Source of the DNA: Fibrisoma montanum
GTDB taxonomy: Bacteria > Bacteroidota > Bacteroidia > Cytophagales > Spirosomataceae
DNA length: 64,000 bases
NCBI RefSeq assembly: GCF_003583365.1
Contig: NZ_QXED01000007.1
Span: 62,001 to 126,000, forward strand
Direction of reading: 5' to 3'
Shown: positions 36,391 to 43,885 of the stretch, piece after piece
How positions within the stretch are numbered: position 1 is the stretch's first letter
Layout of the letters: each line of letters starts with the position of its first letter
The notes under the pieces: model-generated
The model's database searches: none
What the model was told of the DNA's origin: nothing
Seen by the model: the letters and a program-made list of their open reading frames with translations, nothing else
Translations under genes and position numbers: made by a program

Positions 36391-37334
36391 ATGTGTCAGT
36401 CAACTCTTTCCCATCCCGAAAATCTGAACGACCTGCAAGCGCGGTTTTCAGACGAAAACGTGTGTAAAGAGTATCTGGCACAATTACGCTGGAAAGGTAA
36501 GCCAGTTTGCCCCTATTGTGGTAACAATGGCAAGACTTATAAAATTGTAACTGGCTATAAGTGCTCTAATCCTGAGTGTTATAAGAAATTCAGCGTCTTA
36601 AAGGGCACTATCTTTGAGGAAAGCAAAATCCCACTTCGCGTGTGGTTTGTGGCTATCTATATCGTTACGGCTCATAAAAAAGGCTATGCTTCGCACCAGT
36701 TAGCCCGTGATTTGGACGTAACCCAAAAAACGGCGTGGTTCATGCTTCAACGAATCCGTTACTTTATGGCGGAAAAGACCTTAGAGGCCCCATTAAAGGG
36801 TATTGTTGAAGTAGATGAAACGTATATCGGCGGGGCCGAAAAAAACAAACACGCCAACAAGAAAACGGCGGGTACGCAAGGAAGAAGCACTAAAACAAAG
36901 GCTCCTGATTTTGGTATGATAGAACGGGGCGGTCGGGTTGTTGCCGTGACCGTTACCAGCACAACGGCCAAGATTTTATTGCCGATTATTAAAGAGCACG
37001 TTAGTATTGTTGCATCCATTATGACCGATGAGTTCCGGGCGTATATGAATCTTCACCATCAATATCAACACGGTATTGTTCGGCACGGTGAGGGCCAATA
37101 TAAAAGCGGTGAAGCTCAGCTCACACCAACACATTAGAAGGTTACTGGTCTTTGCTAAAACGTTCGATTTTTGGTATTTATCACAGTGTTAGCGTCAAGC
37201 ATTTAGACCGTTACGTGGGAGAGAGTTCTTATCGTTACAATACCCGCAAAATAAAAGATGGCGCTCGTTTTGAGCACTCATTAAATCGCGTTAGTGGTCG
37301 GCTAACTTATCGAAACTTAATTGCTCAGGATTAG
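36391..37334 (+). pseudogene. IS1595-family transposase, frameshifted by a 5-bp tandem duplication
   Basis: Frame 1 (36391-37137) encodes 248 aa: a zinc-ribbon (CPYCGNN and CSNPECYKKFSV, about 41-70), a helix-turn-helix (ASHQLARDLDVTQKTAWFML) and the first two catalytic aspartates in VEVDETYIGG and IMTDEFRAYM. It ends abruptly after SGEAQLTPTH. The missing C terminus (EGYWSLLKRSIFGIYHS and beyond, to 37334) continues in another frame. AGCTC is present twice in tandem (37113-37117 and 37118-37122). Removing one copy restores GEAHTNTLEGYW and a 312-aa transposase. The third catalytic Glu and its Lys partner lie after the break, so the protein is inactive as read. Confidence 0.88.
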
Positions 37335-37394
37335 CAAAAGTTGACAATCAGTATATTTGGCGCTTTCTTTGCTCGTATTTCTTGTCAAAACGTG

Positions 37395-37580
37395 ATGGGT
37401 AAATCAAAGAAGGCGTCCAAACATAAGAACACTACCGTTGTTATCGTTGAGAAAGACGTTAGTGTTTCATTTGAGGAATTTGAGCAAGTAATGACTACAC
37501 TCATTCAAGGCTCACCTGTTACGAATGAGCAGCTGAAGAAAAAAAACGGGGCCGTTAAAGGTCGGCCCCAGAACCCATAG
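37395..37580 (+). CDS. Small accessory ORF of the IS1595-type element (61 aa)
   Basis: A 61-aa basic-to-neutral protein starting MGKSKKASKHKNTTVVIVEK (ATG at 37395; the open frame reaches back to 37341). It has a Lys-rich N terminus, one strand-like segment, an acidic helix (SFEEFEQVMTTLIQG) and a basic end. I do not recognise a family. It follows the transposase by about 60 bp and shares its AT-rich composition, so it is probably part of the element. Its 3' end overlaps a hairpin that could end leftward transcription. Confidence 0.5.
   Translation: MGKSKKASKHKNTTVVIVEKDVSVSFEEFEQVMTTLIQGSPVTNEQLKKKNGAVKGRPQNP
37548..37569 (-). terminator. Hairpin with T tract for leftward transcripts
   Basis: GGGGCCG (37548-37554) pairs with CGGCCCC (37563-37569). 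On the minus strand the stem is followed by a run of T (AAAAAA on the plus strand just before 37548). It would terminate the passenger-gene transcript about 320 bases after its stop codon. Confidence 0.6.
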
Positions 37581-37888
37581 GCGATTTATCGCCACTGTTT
37601 GCAAGGCTTAGGCCTGCATTTGCGCCGACTGGGGGGAATTGTGCGAATTACTCGCTCCCTGTGTCGGTAAGTTGTCCGTCGTTCTGTACATCGGATACGG
37701 ACTATCCGGGATGGCACTCGATTCTGGCTGTTCATGGCGCTATAGAATCTTGTGTACTGCGCTGGTTTTACTGAAGGGTTTGCCAGCCCCCTATTGAGCT
37801 TTGTTAGTGCCGCCGAAGGATCAGTTCGGCGGCACACAGGCTCAATCTCTTATACCACTAACCAGATGGTTTGAATGTATGCTCGTTT
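37581..37888. other. Non-coding stretch within the mobile element, with a stable hairpin
   Basis: About 308 bp without a credible ORF on either strand. It contains a perfect 11-bp stem, GTGCCGCCGAA (37807-37817) with TTCGGCGGCAC (37825-37835), loop of 7. It lies between the small ORF and the passenger gene, and would be part of the latter's 3' region if that transcript runs to the hairpin at 37548. No function is assigned. Confidence 0.5.
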
Positions 37889-38587
37889 CTAGCCTTCGTT
37901 CGGTATTTCCAACAAGTAGCCCTCAGCTTGTGTTTTTTCTTCCAATTTTGCCCTGTAAATACGCTCCTTTTCGGGAGTTTCAAAAAAAGCGGGTAGGCCA
38001 TTAAAAAACGTTTTGGCGTACCCTGACTTAGTTTTTCTGAAAGCAGGGATGCCTAAAATCTTAGTCCCGCGAAGGTTGTTTAATTGGCTAGTGATCGACT
38101 CCCTGTAGTTGTTTTTAGCACTCTGCGTCATTCCTATCTGGTCGGCAATCTCAGAATATCGCATCCAATTGTCTGCTTCTTCGATTGCTTTGAGAACAAG
38201 TTCTGACCAAGAGATATCATCGGGTTTAACCCATTCCCCTGTGGCGAGTCCCGCTGGTTTTTTTGTTCTATTTACCGGCGTTTCATCGCCACTTTCAGAA
38301 AAGTCGAATTTCAGTTGCCCAGAACTTCCAAGTATCAGGTCGATATGCTCCGCTAAACTCTCAACTAACTCTGAATCTTCGTTGTTCTCAATCTCAAGCT
38401 GTTTGATCTGTCTGTCAATTTCCTGCTTCTGGTGCTCTAATTCTAATTGTCTGACTATACGTGCATCAATCCGTTTCTTAATCACCGAAAATATCTCTCG
38501 GAAACGCCCCTGAAATCTGCTCGGATGTTTTTCAATTGCGAGAAGAGAGCTGAAATCTTTATTTTCCATGACCACATAATTTGACAC
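37889..38587 (-). CDS. Passenger gene: coiled-coil plus winged-helix-like protein of unknown function
   Basis: A 232-aa protein (GTG at 38587; ATG at 38569, MENKDFSSLLAIEKHPSRF, is equally plausible and gives 226 aa). The N-terminal part is a charged coiled coil (about 45-80, RQLELEHQKQEIDRQIKQLE), then a Pro/Lys-rich linker. A C-terminal region (about 130-175, ELVLKAIEEADNWMRYSEIA, then QSAKNNYRESITSQLNNLR) looks like a winged helix for DNA binding. No family is recognised. It runs against the transposase and lies within the same inverted repeats, so it travels with the element. A nested hairpin sits immediately upstream of its start. Confidence 0.65.
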   Translation of the reverse strand: MSNYVVMENKDFSSLLAIEKHPSRFQGRFREIFSVIKKRIDARIVRQLELEHQKQEIDRQIKQLEIENNEDSELVESLAEHIDLILGSSGQLKFDFSESGDETPVNRTKKPAGLATGEWVKPDDISWSELVLKAIEEADNWMRYSEIADQIGMTQSAKNNYRESITSQLNNLRGTKILGIPAFRKTKSGYAKTFFNGLPAFFETPEKERIYRAKLEEKTQAEGYLLEIPNEG

Positions 38588-38648
38588 GCCGTAAAAATAG
38601 AAAACCCCGCTGCAATTTCAAAGCGGCGGGGGTGTATTTTTACGGCGT
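38586..38648. terminator. Nested inverted repeats upstream of the passenger gene
   Basis: The outer arms ACGCCGTAAAAAT (38586-38598) and ATTTTTACGGCGT (38636-38648) are perfect 13-bp complements. Inside is a second stem, CCCCGCTGC (38605-38613) with GCGGCGGGG (38623-38631). T-rich sequence follows the inner stem in both directions, so it can work as a bidirectional terminator. It could block read-through transcription into the passenger gene from outside the element. Confidence 0.65.
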
Positions 38649-38719
38649 TTTTATTTAAAACGGCTCAATAACAATTCAATTCCAGCATATTCATATTTTA
38701 TAGTGGGAAAGGTATGTTA

Positions 38720-38752
38720 TATACTTTTTATCCAATCAAATATATCGTTACC
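38720..38752 (-). repeat. Right terminal inverted repeat of the IS1595-type element
   Basis: Read on the minus strand it begins GGTAACGATATATTTG and continues ATTGGATAAAAAG, matching the left end at 36285-36317 except at four positions. A separate palindrome (CTTGACAA-C-TTGTCAAG, 38762-38778) lies 9 bp beyond, in flanking DNA. Confidence 0.8.
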
Positions 38753-38791
38753 TGTAGTTTTCTTGACAACTTGTCAAGTTACAGAAACCAG

Positions 38792-39292
38792 TCAACTCTC
38801 CCAGGCTCCGAGCAGCCGCCGGACGACAATGATTTCGCCGACGTGGTAAGCCGTATGGTCGGCGATGAGCAGGGCTTCGCGGAGGAGGGTTTGCCCGTCG
38901 CCGTGCGGAAAGGGTTCGTGTAGATCCTGTTGCGGGTCCTGGAGTAAGCCGATGAACGCATCCCGGTCCTGACGGATTCGGGTGAGGGTTTCGTTCCAGG
39001 CAGCATCGTCGGCCGGGGCTACTTCCCCGGGCCAGTACCCCTCCGGCCAGGGCGGTGACTGGTAATCAGGATCGCGGGAAAATTCCAGGATGTCGTGCTG
39101 GGTAATGCGGATATGGTCGACCAGTTGCCAGATGCTGTACGGCAGCTTGTCGGGCTTGACACCCCGCAGCGCCGGCGGCAGATCCCGCAGCGCATCATCC
39201 AGCGACTGATGGGCCTCGGAGCGGGTCAGGAGTTTAACCAGTTGATTGCGGAGGGCAGTTTCCCCGGCAGATTGTTGCGTAGGTTGAGCCAT
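38792..39292 (-). CDS. DinB-family protein
   Basis: A 166-aa four-helix-bundle protein of the DinB/YfiT-like superfamily. The metal-ligand histidines fit the usual pattern: one in the second helix (IWQLVDHIRITQHDIL, about 53-68) and two in the last (IADHTAYHVGEI, about 143-154). Members bind a divalent metal and are thiol-dependent transferases or of unknown function; the substrate cannot be predicted. It is the first gene to the right of the mobile element, with the right IS end 40 bp past its stop. Confidence 0.85.
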   Translation of the reverse strand: MAQPTQQSAGETALRNQLVKLLTRSEAHQSLDDALRDLPPALRGVKPDKLPYSIWQLVDHIRITQHDILEFSRDPDYQSPPWPEGYWPGEVAPADDAAWNETLTRIRQDRDAFIGLLQDPQQDLHEPFPHGDGQTLLREALLIADHTAYHVGEIIVVRRLLGAWES

Positions 39293-39421
39293 GAATGTCG
39301 GAGTATGGTTTCAGATACTGACTCCCTACGCCCCCCTTTTGTTTGCTGATGCAGCCTCTTTCGTTAACCAGGGAGGTCGCGCCCGTCGATGACTGGTATC
39401 CCAACTACGTTGCCCTACAGA

Positions 39422-40288
39422 TTACCGCTGATACACCCGAACGTAATCCACTTCGAATCGGCTCGGGAACGTAGTAAGCGCGGGGTCTCCGCCGTTGTCG
39501 CCACCGATGGCCAGGTTCAACAGCAGGTAGTGGGGCTGATGAAACGGATTGACGTTCGTACCGTCGCCGTTGATGGTTTCAGTCAGCTCCACCCGATTCA
39601 GCAGTTGATCGTCCACGTACAGGCTGATTGCTGTCTGGTCCCAGTCCATGCGCCAGACGTGAAATTTCTTCGACCAGTTGGGATCATCAAATGACTCAAT
39701 GGCTCTGGTTGCCGTTCGCCATTTGGCCGTATACCGTTTATCCGTCCCCCAGGCTACGTTGGCCAGCAGCATCTTGCGGTAGTATTCCATGATGTCGATC
39801 TCACCGTTGGCCGGCCACTCGCCCGCTACGCCCAGCGTCCAGAATGCGGGCCAGAGCCCCGGCCGGGTGTCGATACGTCCCCGCATTTCGAAACGGCCGT
39901 ATTGCCAGCTATGCAGACCGGCCGTTTTCAGGCTGGAAGACGTGTATTCGATGGTTGGCCGACTGGTTTTCCAGTTTGTACTGCCTGCCTGGTAGTTAGG
40001 ATTCGGGCGGCTCTCCCGGCGACCTTCAATCACCAGCATTCCGCTCCGGCACCGGGCATTGTCGGGCTGGTACCACTGGCGTTCATGATTTCGGACAAAG
40101 CCCTTTTCGAACGTCCAGTTCGTAGGGTCCGGCGGACCATCCACGGTAAATTCGTCGGCCCAAACCAATTTCCAGACCGTATCCGACGGCGCAACCTGGT
40201 TGCGCGCTGTCATCGAAGTGCGGTTCAGGGCGGGACTCAGGCCGTAGCTAACAGCGGACAGCAACAAAAGCAGGAGTAATCGATTCAT
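39422..40288 (-). CDS. Secreted glycoside hydrolase family 16
   Basis: A 288-aa beta-glucanase-like enzyme. A signal peptide (MNRLLLLLLLSAVSYGLS) is followed by a GH16 beta-jelly-roll. The catalytic motif is GEIDIMEY (about 160-167), with the nucleophile Glu, central Asp and acid/base Glu of the ExDxxE form. Later WHVWRMDWDQTAISLYVDD is also typical. The likely substrates are beta-1,3 or mixed-linkage beta-glucans (laminarinase/lichenase type); agar or carrageenan cannot be excluded by eye. Divergent from the polysaccharide deacetylase gene, 76 bp away, with which it could share regulation. Confidence 0.9.
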   Translation of the reverse strand: MNRLLLLLLLSAVSYGLSPALNRTSMTARNQVAPSDTVWKLVWADEFTVDGPPDPTNWTFEKGFVRNHERQWYQPDNARCRSGMLVIEGRRESRPNPNYQAGSTNWKTSRPTIEYTSSSLKTAGLHSWQYGRFEMRGRIDTRPGLWPAFWTLGVAGEWPANGEIDIMEYYRKMLLANVAWGTDKRYTAKWRTATRAIESFDDPNWSKKFHVWRMDWDQTAISLYVDDQLLNRVELTETINGDGTNVNPFHQPHYLLLNLAIGGDNGGDPALTTFPSRFEVDYVRVYQR

Positions 40289-40364
40289 GATCAGAATTCG
40301 TTTGCTCCATTAAAAGAACCGAACTACGTTTACCTATCTAATTCGGCCACTGTTTTACGCACCC

Positions 40365-41300
40365 ATGCCTCGATTTGCGTTTTTACTGGTAATGTACTGT
40401 CTCGCACGGCCCGTTTCCGCTCAGAAACAAATCTGCATTACCATCGATGATTTACCGACCGTATCCCGGGTCTATCAAACAGCCGGCGGTCGGGATACCC
40501 TGACCCAGCATCTGCTCAGCCACCTTACGCTCCACCGCGTTCCGGCCGTCGGGTTTGTGATCGGCAATCGGCTCCTGACCGAATCCCGCGTCGACTCCAG
40601 CCAGATCAGGCTCCTGAACCGCTGGCTGGATGCGGGTATGGAACTGGGCAACCACACCTTCGCTCATAAAGACTACAACGATGTTTCGACCACTATCTAT
40701 CAGCAGGATGTCCTGGGTGGCGAAACGCTGCTGAAGCCACTGCTGCAAAAGCGGGTGCAGTCGCTACGCTATTTCCGGCATCCGTTCCTGCATCGGGGCA
40801 ATACGCCGGGCAAGTGCGATTCGCTGAGCCGCTTCCTGATCAGCCGGGGGTATGAGGAAGCGGCTGTTTCGGTCGACAATGGCGATTACCTGTTTTCGGC
40901 GGCCTACGATCGGGCCTTGCTGCAACACAACCCGACCCTGGCCGCATCGGTTGGGCGTCAATACGTTGACTATATGATGGCTTGCATTCACTACTATGAA
41001 GCCCAGGCCGACTCCCTGTTTAGGCGACCCATTCCGCACATTCTGCTGACGCATGCCAACACCATCAACTCCGTATATCTGGGCGAATTACTGACCCGTT
41101 TGGCCGCCGAAGGCTTCGCTTTCATCTCGCTGAAACAGGCTCAGCAAGACCCCGCCTACCGTTCAACAGACACCTTCGTTGGTAAGGCTGGTATTTCGTG
41201 GCTACACCGCTGGGCGCTGACTCAGGGCAAAAAAGGCAGCTTCTTCAAAGGAGAGCCCGAAGTGCCCGAAGTGGTTCAAGCGTTGGCATCCGGCCGGTGA
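40365..41300 (+). CDS. Secreted polysaccharide deacetylase
   Basis: A 311-aa exported NodB-homology (CE4-type) protein. A signal peptide (MPRFAFLLVMYCLARPVSA) precedes QKQICITIDDLPTVSR, with the catalytic-base and metal Asp of motif 1, and GNHTFAHKDYND, the HxxxH metal motif 2 (about 97-101). Later YFRHPFLHRG supplies motif 3 (R-x-P) and ILLTHAN near the C terminus supplies the last His. It would remove N- or O-acetyl groups from a polysaccharide in the periplasm. Pairing with GH16 suggests glycan turnover. Confidence 0.88.
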   Translation: MPRFAFLLVMYCLARPVSAQKQICITIDDLPTVSRVYQTAGGRDTLTQHLLSHLTLHRVPAVGFVIGNRLLTESRVDSSQIRLLNRWLDAGMELGNHTFAHKDYNDVSTTIYQQDVLGGETLLKPLLQKRVQSLRYFRHPFLHRGNTPGKCDSLSRFLISRGYEEAAVSVDNGDYLFSAAYDRALLQHNPTLAASVGRQYVDYMMACIHYYEAQADSLFRRPIPHILLTHANTINSVYLGELLTRLAAEGFAFISLKQAQQDPAYRSTDTFVGKAGISWLHRWALTQGKKGSFFKGEPEVPEVVQALASGR

Positions 41301-41447
41301 CGGAACGGGCCCGTACGACAACGCCGGCCCAGTCCTGGTCCGATTAAAAAAATGGGCATTCAACTTTTTACCGCATCGACGATCATCCGGCCATTAACAA
41401 TTTTTGGTCAATTGAGTTATTGAAGAAAGCATTATCTCACTCAAGTT

Positions 41448-41969
41448 ATGACCACTGATTTGAACAAACCCGAAACGCAGGACAAGGCCGTTAAAAACAT
41501 CCAGCCGAACATTGGCCTCGACAAGGACGTACTGAAAAAGGACAACGAACTGCTCAATGCCTACCTGTCGGATCTGCACGTATTGTACATCAAAACCCGC
41601 AAATACCACTGGAACGTGGCGGGACCCAGCTTTAAGGAATACCACGAGTTTTTCGAAGAGCAATACAAGGCGCTCGAAGAAATGATCGACGAAGTAGCCG
41701 AGCGCATCCGGACGCTGGGTGGCAAGCCCTTCTCGACCATGGCCGACTTTATCGGAGGAACGAGCCTGGAAGAAGATCAAAGTGGCGAGGTGAAAACCCG
41801 CGACATGTTCGAGCGGCTGCTGACCGATCATGAGCAGATTGTTCGCGAACTGCGGGGCGATGTCGAAACCTGTGAGGAACTAAACGATGCCGGCACCGCC
41901 GACTTCCTGACGGGCCTGATGGAAGCCCACGAAAAAATGGCCTGGATGCTGCGCAAATACCTGTCGTAG
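41448..41969 (+). CDS. dps: Dps-family ferritin-like protein
   Basis: A 173-aa ferritin-fold protein. The intersubunit ferroxidase site is visible: YHWNVAGPSFKEYHEFFEEQ (His and two acidic residues, about 45-64) and DEVAERIRTLGG. Dps dodecamers store iron, detoxify peroxide and, in some species, coat DNA. The N-terminal about 28 residues are polar with several Lys (MTTDLNKPETQDKAVKN), which may contact DNA. A strong terminator follows 28 bp after the stop. It is monocistronic; no OxyR-like site was recognised upstream. Confidence 0.92.
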   Translation: MTTDLNKPETQDKAVKNIQPNIGLDKDVLKKDNELLNAYLSDLHVLYIKTRKYHWNVAGPSFKEYHEFFEEQYKALEEMIDEVAERIRTLGGKPFSTMADFIGGTSLEEDQSGEVKTRDMFERLLTDHEQIVRELRGDVETCEELNDAGTADFLTGLMEAHEKMAWMLRKYLS

Positions 41970-41997
41970 TCCATCCTGTCACCGAATCAACACCCAC

Positions 41998-42033
41998 AAA
42001 ACGCGGTCGAGCTAATTGGTTCGACCGCGTTTT
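41998..42033 (+). terminator. Terminator of dps
   Basis: AAAACGCGGTCGA (41998-42010) pairs perfectly with TCGACCGCGTTTT (42021-42033) around a 10-base loop, followed by TGTTTG. The A/T ends allow use in both directions. Confidence 0.8.
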
Positions 42034-42109
42034 GTTTGTTTTTGCCCCGATTGTCGGCTAACATTACAACCCGGCCCCGGTCGTTATAGGCTTTTTCGAG
42101 AGCATCCCG

Positions 42110-42355
42110 GGTCTGACGGTACGTCTGGCCTGATTTGAAACCGTTGCAACTGTAGTTTTTGGTCAGACCTTTTTTGAAACCGTTGATTTGTCATCCCGGG
42201 TCTGACGGTACGTCTGGCCTTTTGCTGATCGGTATATTGGTCAGAATATCGGTCAGACGTAGCGTCAGACCTTGTTAGAGCTGTCATTCCAGGTCTGACG
42301 CTACGTCTGACCGACTTTCGTTGACTATAATACTGGTCTGACGGTACGTCTGACC
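42110..42355. repeat. Cluster of five 21-bp GTCTGAC-type repeats
   Basis: Full copies lie at 42110-42130, 42199-42219, 42251-42271 (inverted), 42292-42312 and 42335-42355, with a half copy GGTCAGACC at 42161-42169. Each holds GTCTGAC (last unit GTCTGGC in two copies) twice, 12 bp apart, around a variable centre. Copies at 42251 and 42292 are perfect 21-bp inverted repeats with a 20-base loop. Short flanks such as TCATCCCG also recur. The last copy ends 20 bp before the epimerase gene start. Confidence 0.8.
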
Positions 42356-42375
42356 CTCGTAAACCTTTTACCGCT

Positions 42376-43314
42376 ATGAACTTCTCCCGACGCCGGTTCC
42401 TGGGCGTAACCACCAGCCTGACAGGGGCGGCCATCCTCAGCGATACGCCGGTCGCAACGGCCAATCCTCTCCTGGCTTCCATGCCGATTTCCTGTAATTC
42501 ATACACCTGGCTCACCTTTTACGAGCGGCAGGGCAAAAAATGGATGGCCGACCCGGACGCGTCGATGGCGGAGTTTGCCAGGGCGGGGCTGACGGCCTAC
42601 GAACCGGGCCTTTCTAGTATCGACGAAGTACGTACGCTGGCTCCGCTCCTGAAAAAGTACGGGGTATCCATGCCGTCTATCTATGTCAACAGCAGCCTCC
42701 ACCGGACCGACGAAGCCCGCAAGTCTATTGATGCCGCCCTGGCCATTGCCGAAACCGCCAAAGCACTCGGTACGCGAATTGTCGTGACCAACCCCAACCC
42801 TATCAAGTGGGGCACCGATGAAGACAAAACCGACGCCGACCTGATCGAACAGGCCAAAAACCTCGACCGGCTGGGTGCCGAACTTCGCAAACGGGGTATG
42901 ACCCTCGCCTACCATACCCACGCGCCTGAACACCGGCAGGCCGCCCGCGAGTTTCACCACATGCTGCTGGCATCCGATCCCAAAAACGTATCGCTCTGCC
43001 TGGATGCCCACTGGGTGTACCGCGGATCGGGCAATTCGCAGGTTGCGTTGTTTGATGTCGTGAAACTCTACGGCAAGCGCATCGCTGAAGTTCACATCCG
43101 GCAGTCGCAGAACGGCATCTGGACCGAAACCTTCGGCGACGGCGACATCGACTACCGCCGGCTGACCAGTGAACTCAAGGCGCAGGGCGTTCGGCCGCTG
43201 CTGGTGCTGGAGCAGTGTCTGGAAAAAGAATCACCCAATACGATGGGACCAGTCGAAGCCAGCAAACAGGATCTGGCATCGGCCAGGGACGTATTTGCGG
43301 GGTTAGTGGGCTGA
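42376..43314 (+). CDS. Tat-exported TIM-barrel sugar phosphate isomerase/epimerase
   Basis: A 312-aa protein of the xylose-isomerase-like TIM-barrel family. A twin-arginine signal (SRRRFLGVTT, residues 4-13, then a hydrophobic stretch to about 33) shows export in a folded state, as found for many such Bacteroidota proteins. Barrel motifs include VSLCLDAHWVYRGSG, KRIAEVHIRQSQNG and FGDGDIDYRRL, with the metal-ligand Glu/Asp/His spread over these strands. Substrate unknown; candidates are keto-sugar or inositol derivatives. The upstream 400 bp are filled with 21-bp repeats. Confidence 0.85.
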   Translation: MNFSRRRFLGVTTSLTGAAILSDTPVATANPLLASMPISCNSYTWLTFYERQGKKWMADPDASMAEFARAGLTAYEPGLSSIDEVRTLAPLLKKYGVSMPSIYVNSSLHRTDEARKSIDAALAIAETAKALGTRIVVTNPNPIKWGTDEDKTDADLIEQAKNLDRLGAELRKRGMTLAYHTHAPEHRQAAREFHHMLLASDPKNVSLCLDAHWVYRGSGNSQVALFDVVKLYGKRIAEVHIRQSQNGIWTETFGDGDIDYRRLTSELKAQGVRPLLVLEQCLEKESPNTMGPVEASKQDLASARDVFAGLVG

Positions 43315-43417
43315 TTGCGAAGTGTCATGCAGTCCGTTCAAAGACGTTGCAAGGCAGGAACGCCGGCAATTACAACGATTGAGAAGCCGACAGGGTCCTG
43401 TAGTAAACGGCAATGGT

Positions 43418-43849
43418 ATGCAAACGTATCGCAAGCTGACCTTTCTGCTTTTATTGAGTTTCCTGAGTTGTGAATTTCCCGAAACAGCGCTTCCTAAAAC
43501 GCTTGACCTGGGAGCATTTCAGGTTTCTACGCCAGAAGGCTGGTGGGCCAAAAACGGCGTAGGGTACGACTCGCAGGTAGGCGAACTGACCGACAGGGCC
43601 ACTACGTTATCCTTTGATTACGGTTGGTATTCGTACCGCTTCGATAAGGAAACGACCGCTACGCACGAGCGTACGCAGACTACCATCGATGGCCGCCCCG
43701 CCCTGCTTGTGCGCCCGTTGCAGAAAGGCCGGGGCATCATCGGCGTGTTCATTCAAAAAGACACGCTGAATCGGCTGACCATTGTGGGTCACAATGTAAA
43801 GGATGAAACCACCATTCTGAACATACTTCGGTCGGTTCGCTTCAGATAA
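43418..43849 (+). CDS. Small putative lipoprotein, uncharacterised
   Basis: A 143-aa exported protein starting MQTYRKLTFLLLLSFLSCEF (ATG at 43418; the frame is open to 43322). The hydrophobic stretch ends at Cys18 in FLSC, a weak lipobox. The mature part is a compact alpha/beta domain (FQVSTPEGWWAKNG, TIDGRPALLVRPLQKGRG, LNRLTIVGHNV) that resembles small PsbP- or DUF-type lipoproteins with an aromatic-rich start. I cannot name a family with confidence. It lies about 100 bp after the epimerase gene. Confidence 0.6.
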   Translation: MQTYRKLTFLLLLSFLSCEFPETALPKTLDLGAFQVSTPEGWWAKNGVGYDSQVGELTDRATTLSFDYGWYSYRFDKETTATHERTQTTIDGRPALLVRPLQKGRGIIGVFIQKDTLNRLTIVGHNVKDETTILNILRSVRFR

Positions 43850-43885
43850 CCGCCGAAAGAACCCCCTTTCCCGGCCATAACACGC

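Larger units (their letters stand above)
36285..38752. mobile_element. IS1595-type element with passenger genes, about 2.47 kb
   Basis: The ends are a 33-bp terminal inverted repeat pair (left 36285-36317, right 38720-38752) matching at 29 of 33 positions and sharing the core GATATATTTGATTGGA. Between them lie a frameshifted IS1595 transposase, a 61-aa ORF, an approximately 300-bp structured stretch and a leftward 232-aa passenger gene. Base composition is clearly more AT-rich than the surroundings. No 8-bp target duplication is visible (TTATTTAT on the left, TGTAGTTT on the right), so one flank may have been rearranged. IS1595-family members with passenger genes are known. Confidence 0.8.

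Noticed and set aside
36391-37334. Programmed ribosomal frameshift in the transposase
   Set aside because: No slippery heptamer or stimulatory structure seen; an exact 5-bp tandem duplication explains the shift, and IS1595 transposases are normally one frame.
38762-38778. Crp/Fnr operator at the palindrome CTTGACAA-C-TTGTCAAG
   Set aside because: It lies between the 3' end of the DinB gene and the mobile element, not at a promoter, and the spacing differs by one base from the site at 46431. Probably a weak terminator or chance.
42110-42355. CRISPR array
   Set aside because: Repeats occur in both orientations, spacers vary from about 20 to 68 bp and no cas genes are near.
42084-42515. A 143-aa leftward frame across the 42-kb repeats
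   Set aside because: Its sequence is mostly translated repeat and it overlaps the start of the epimerase gene.
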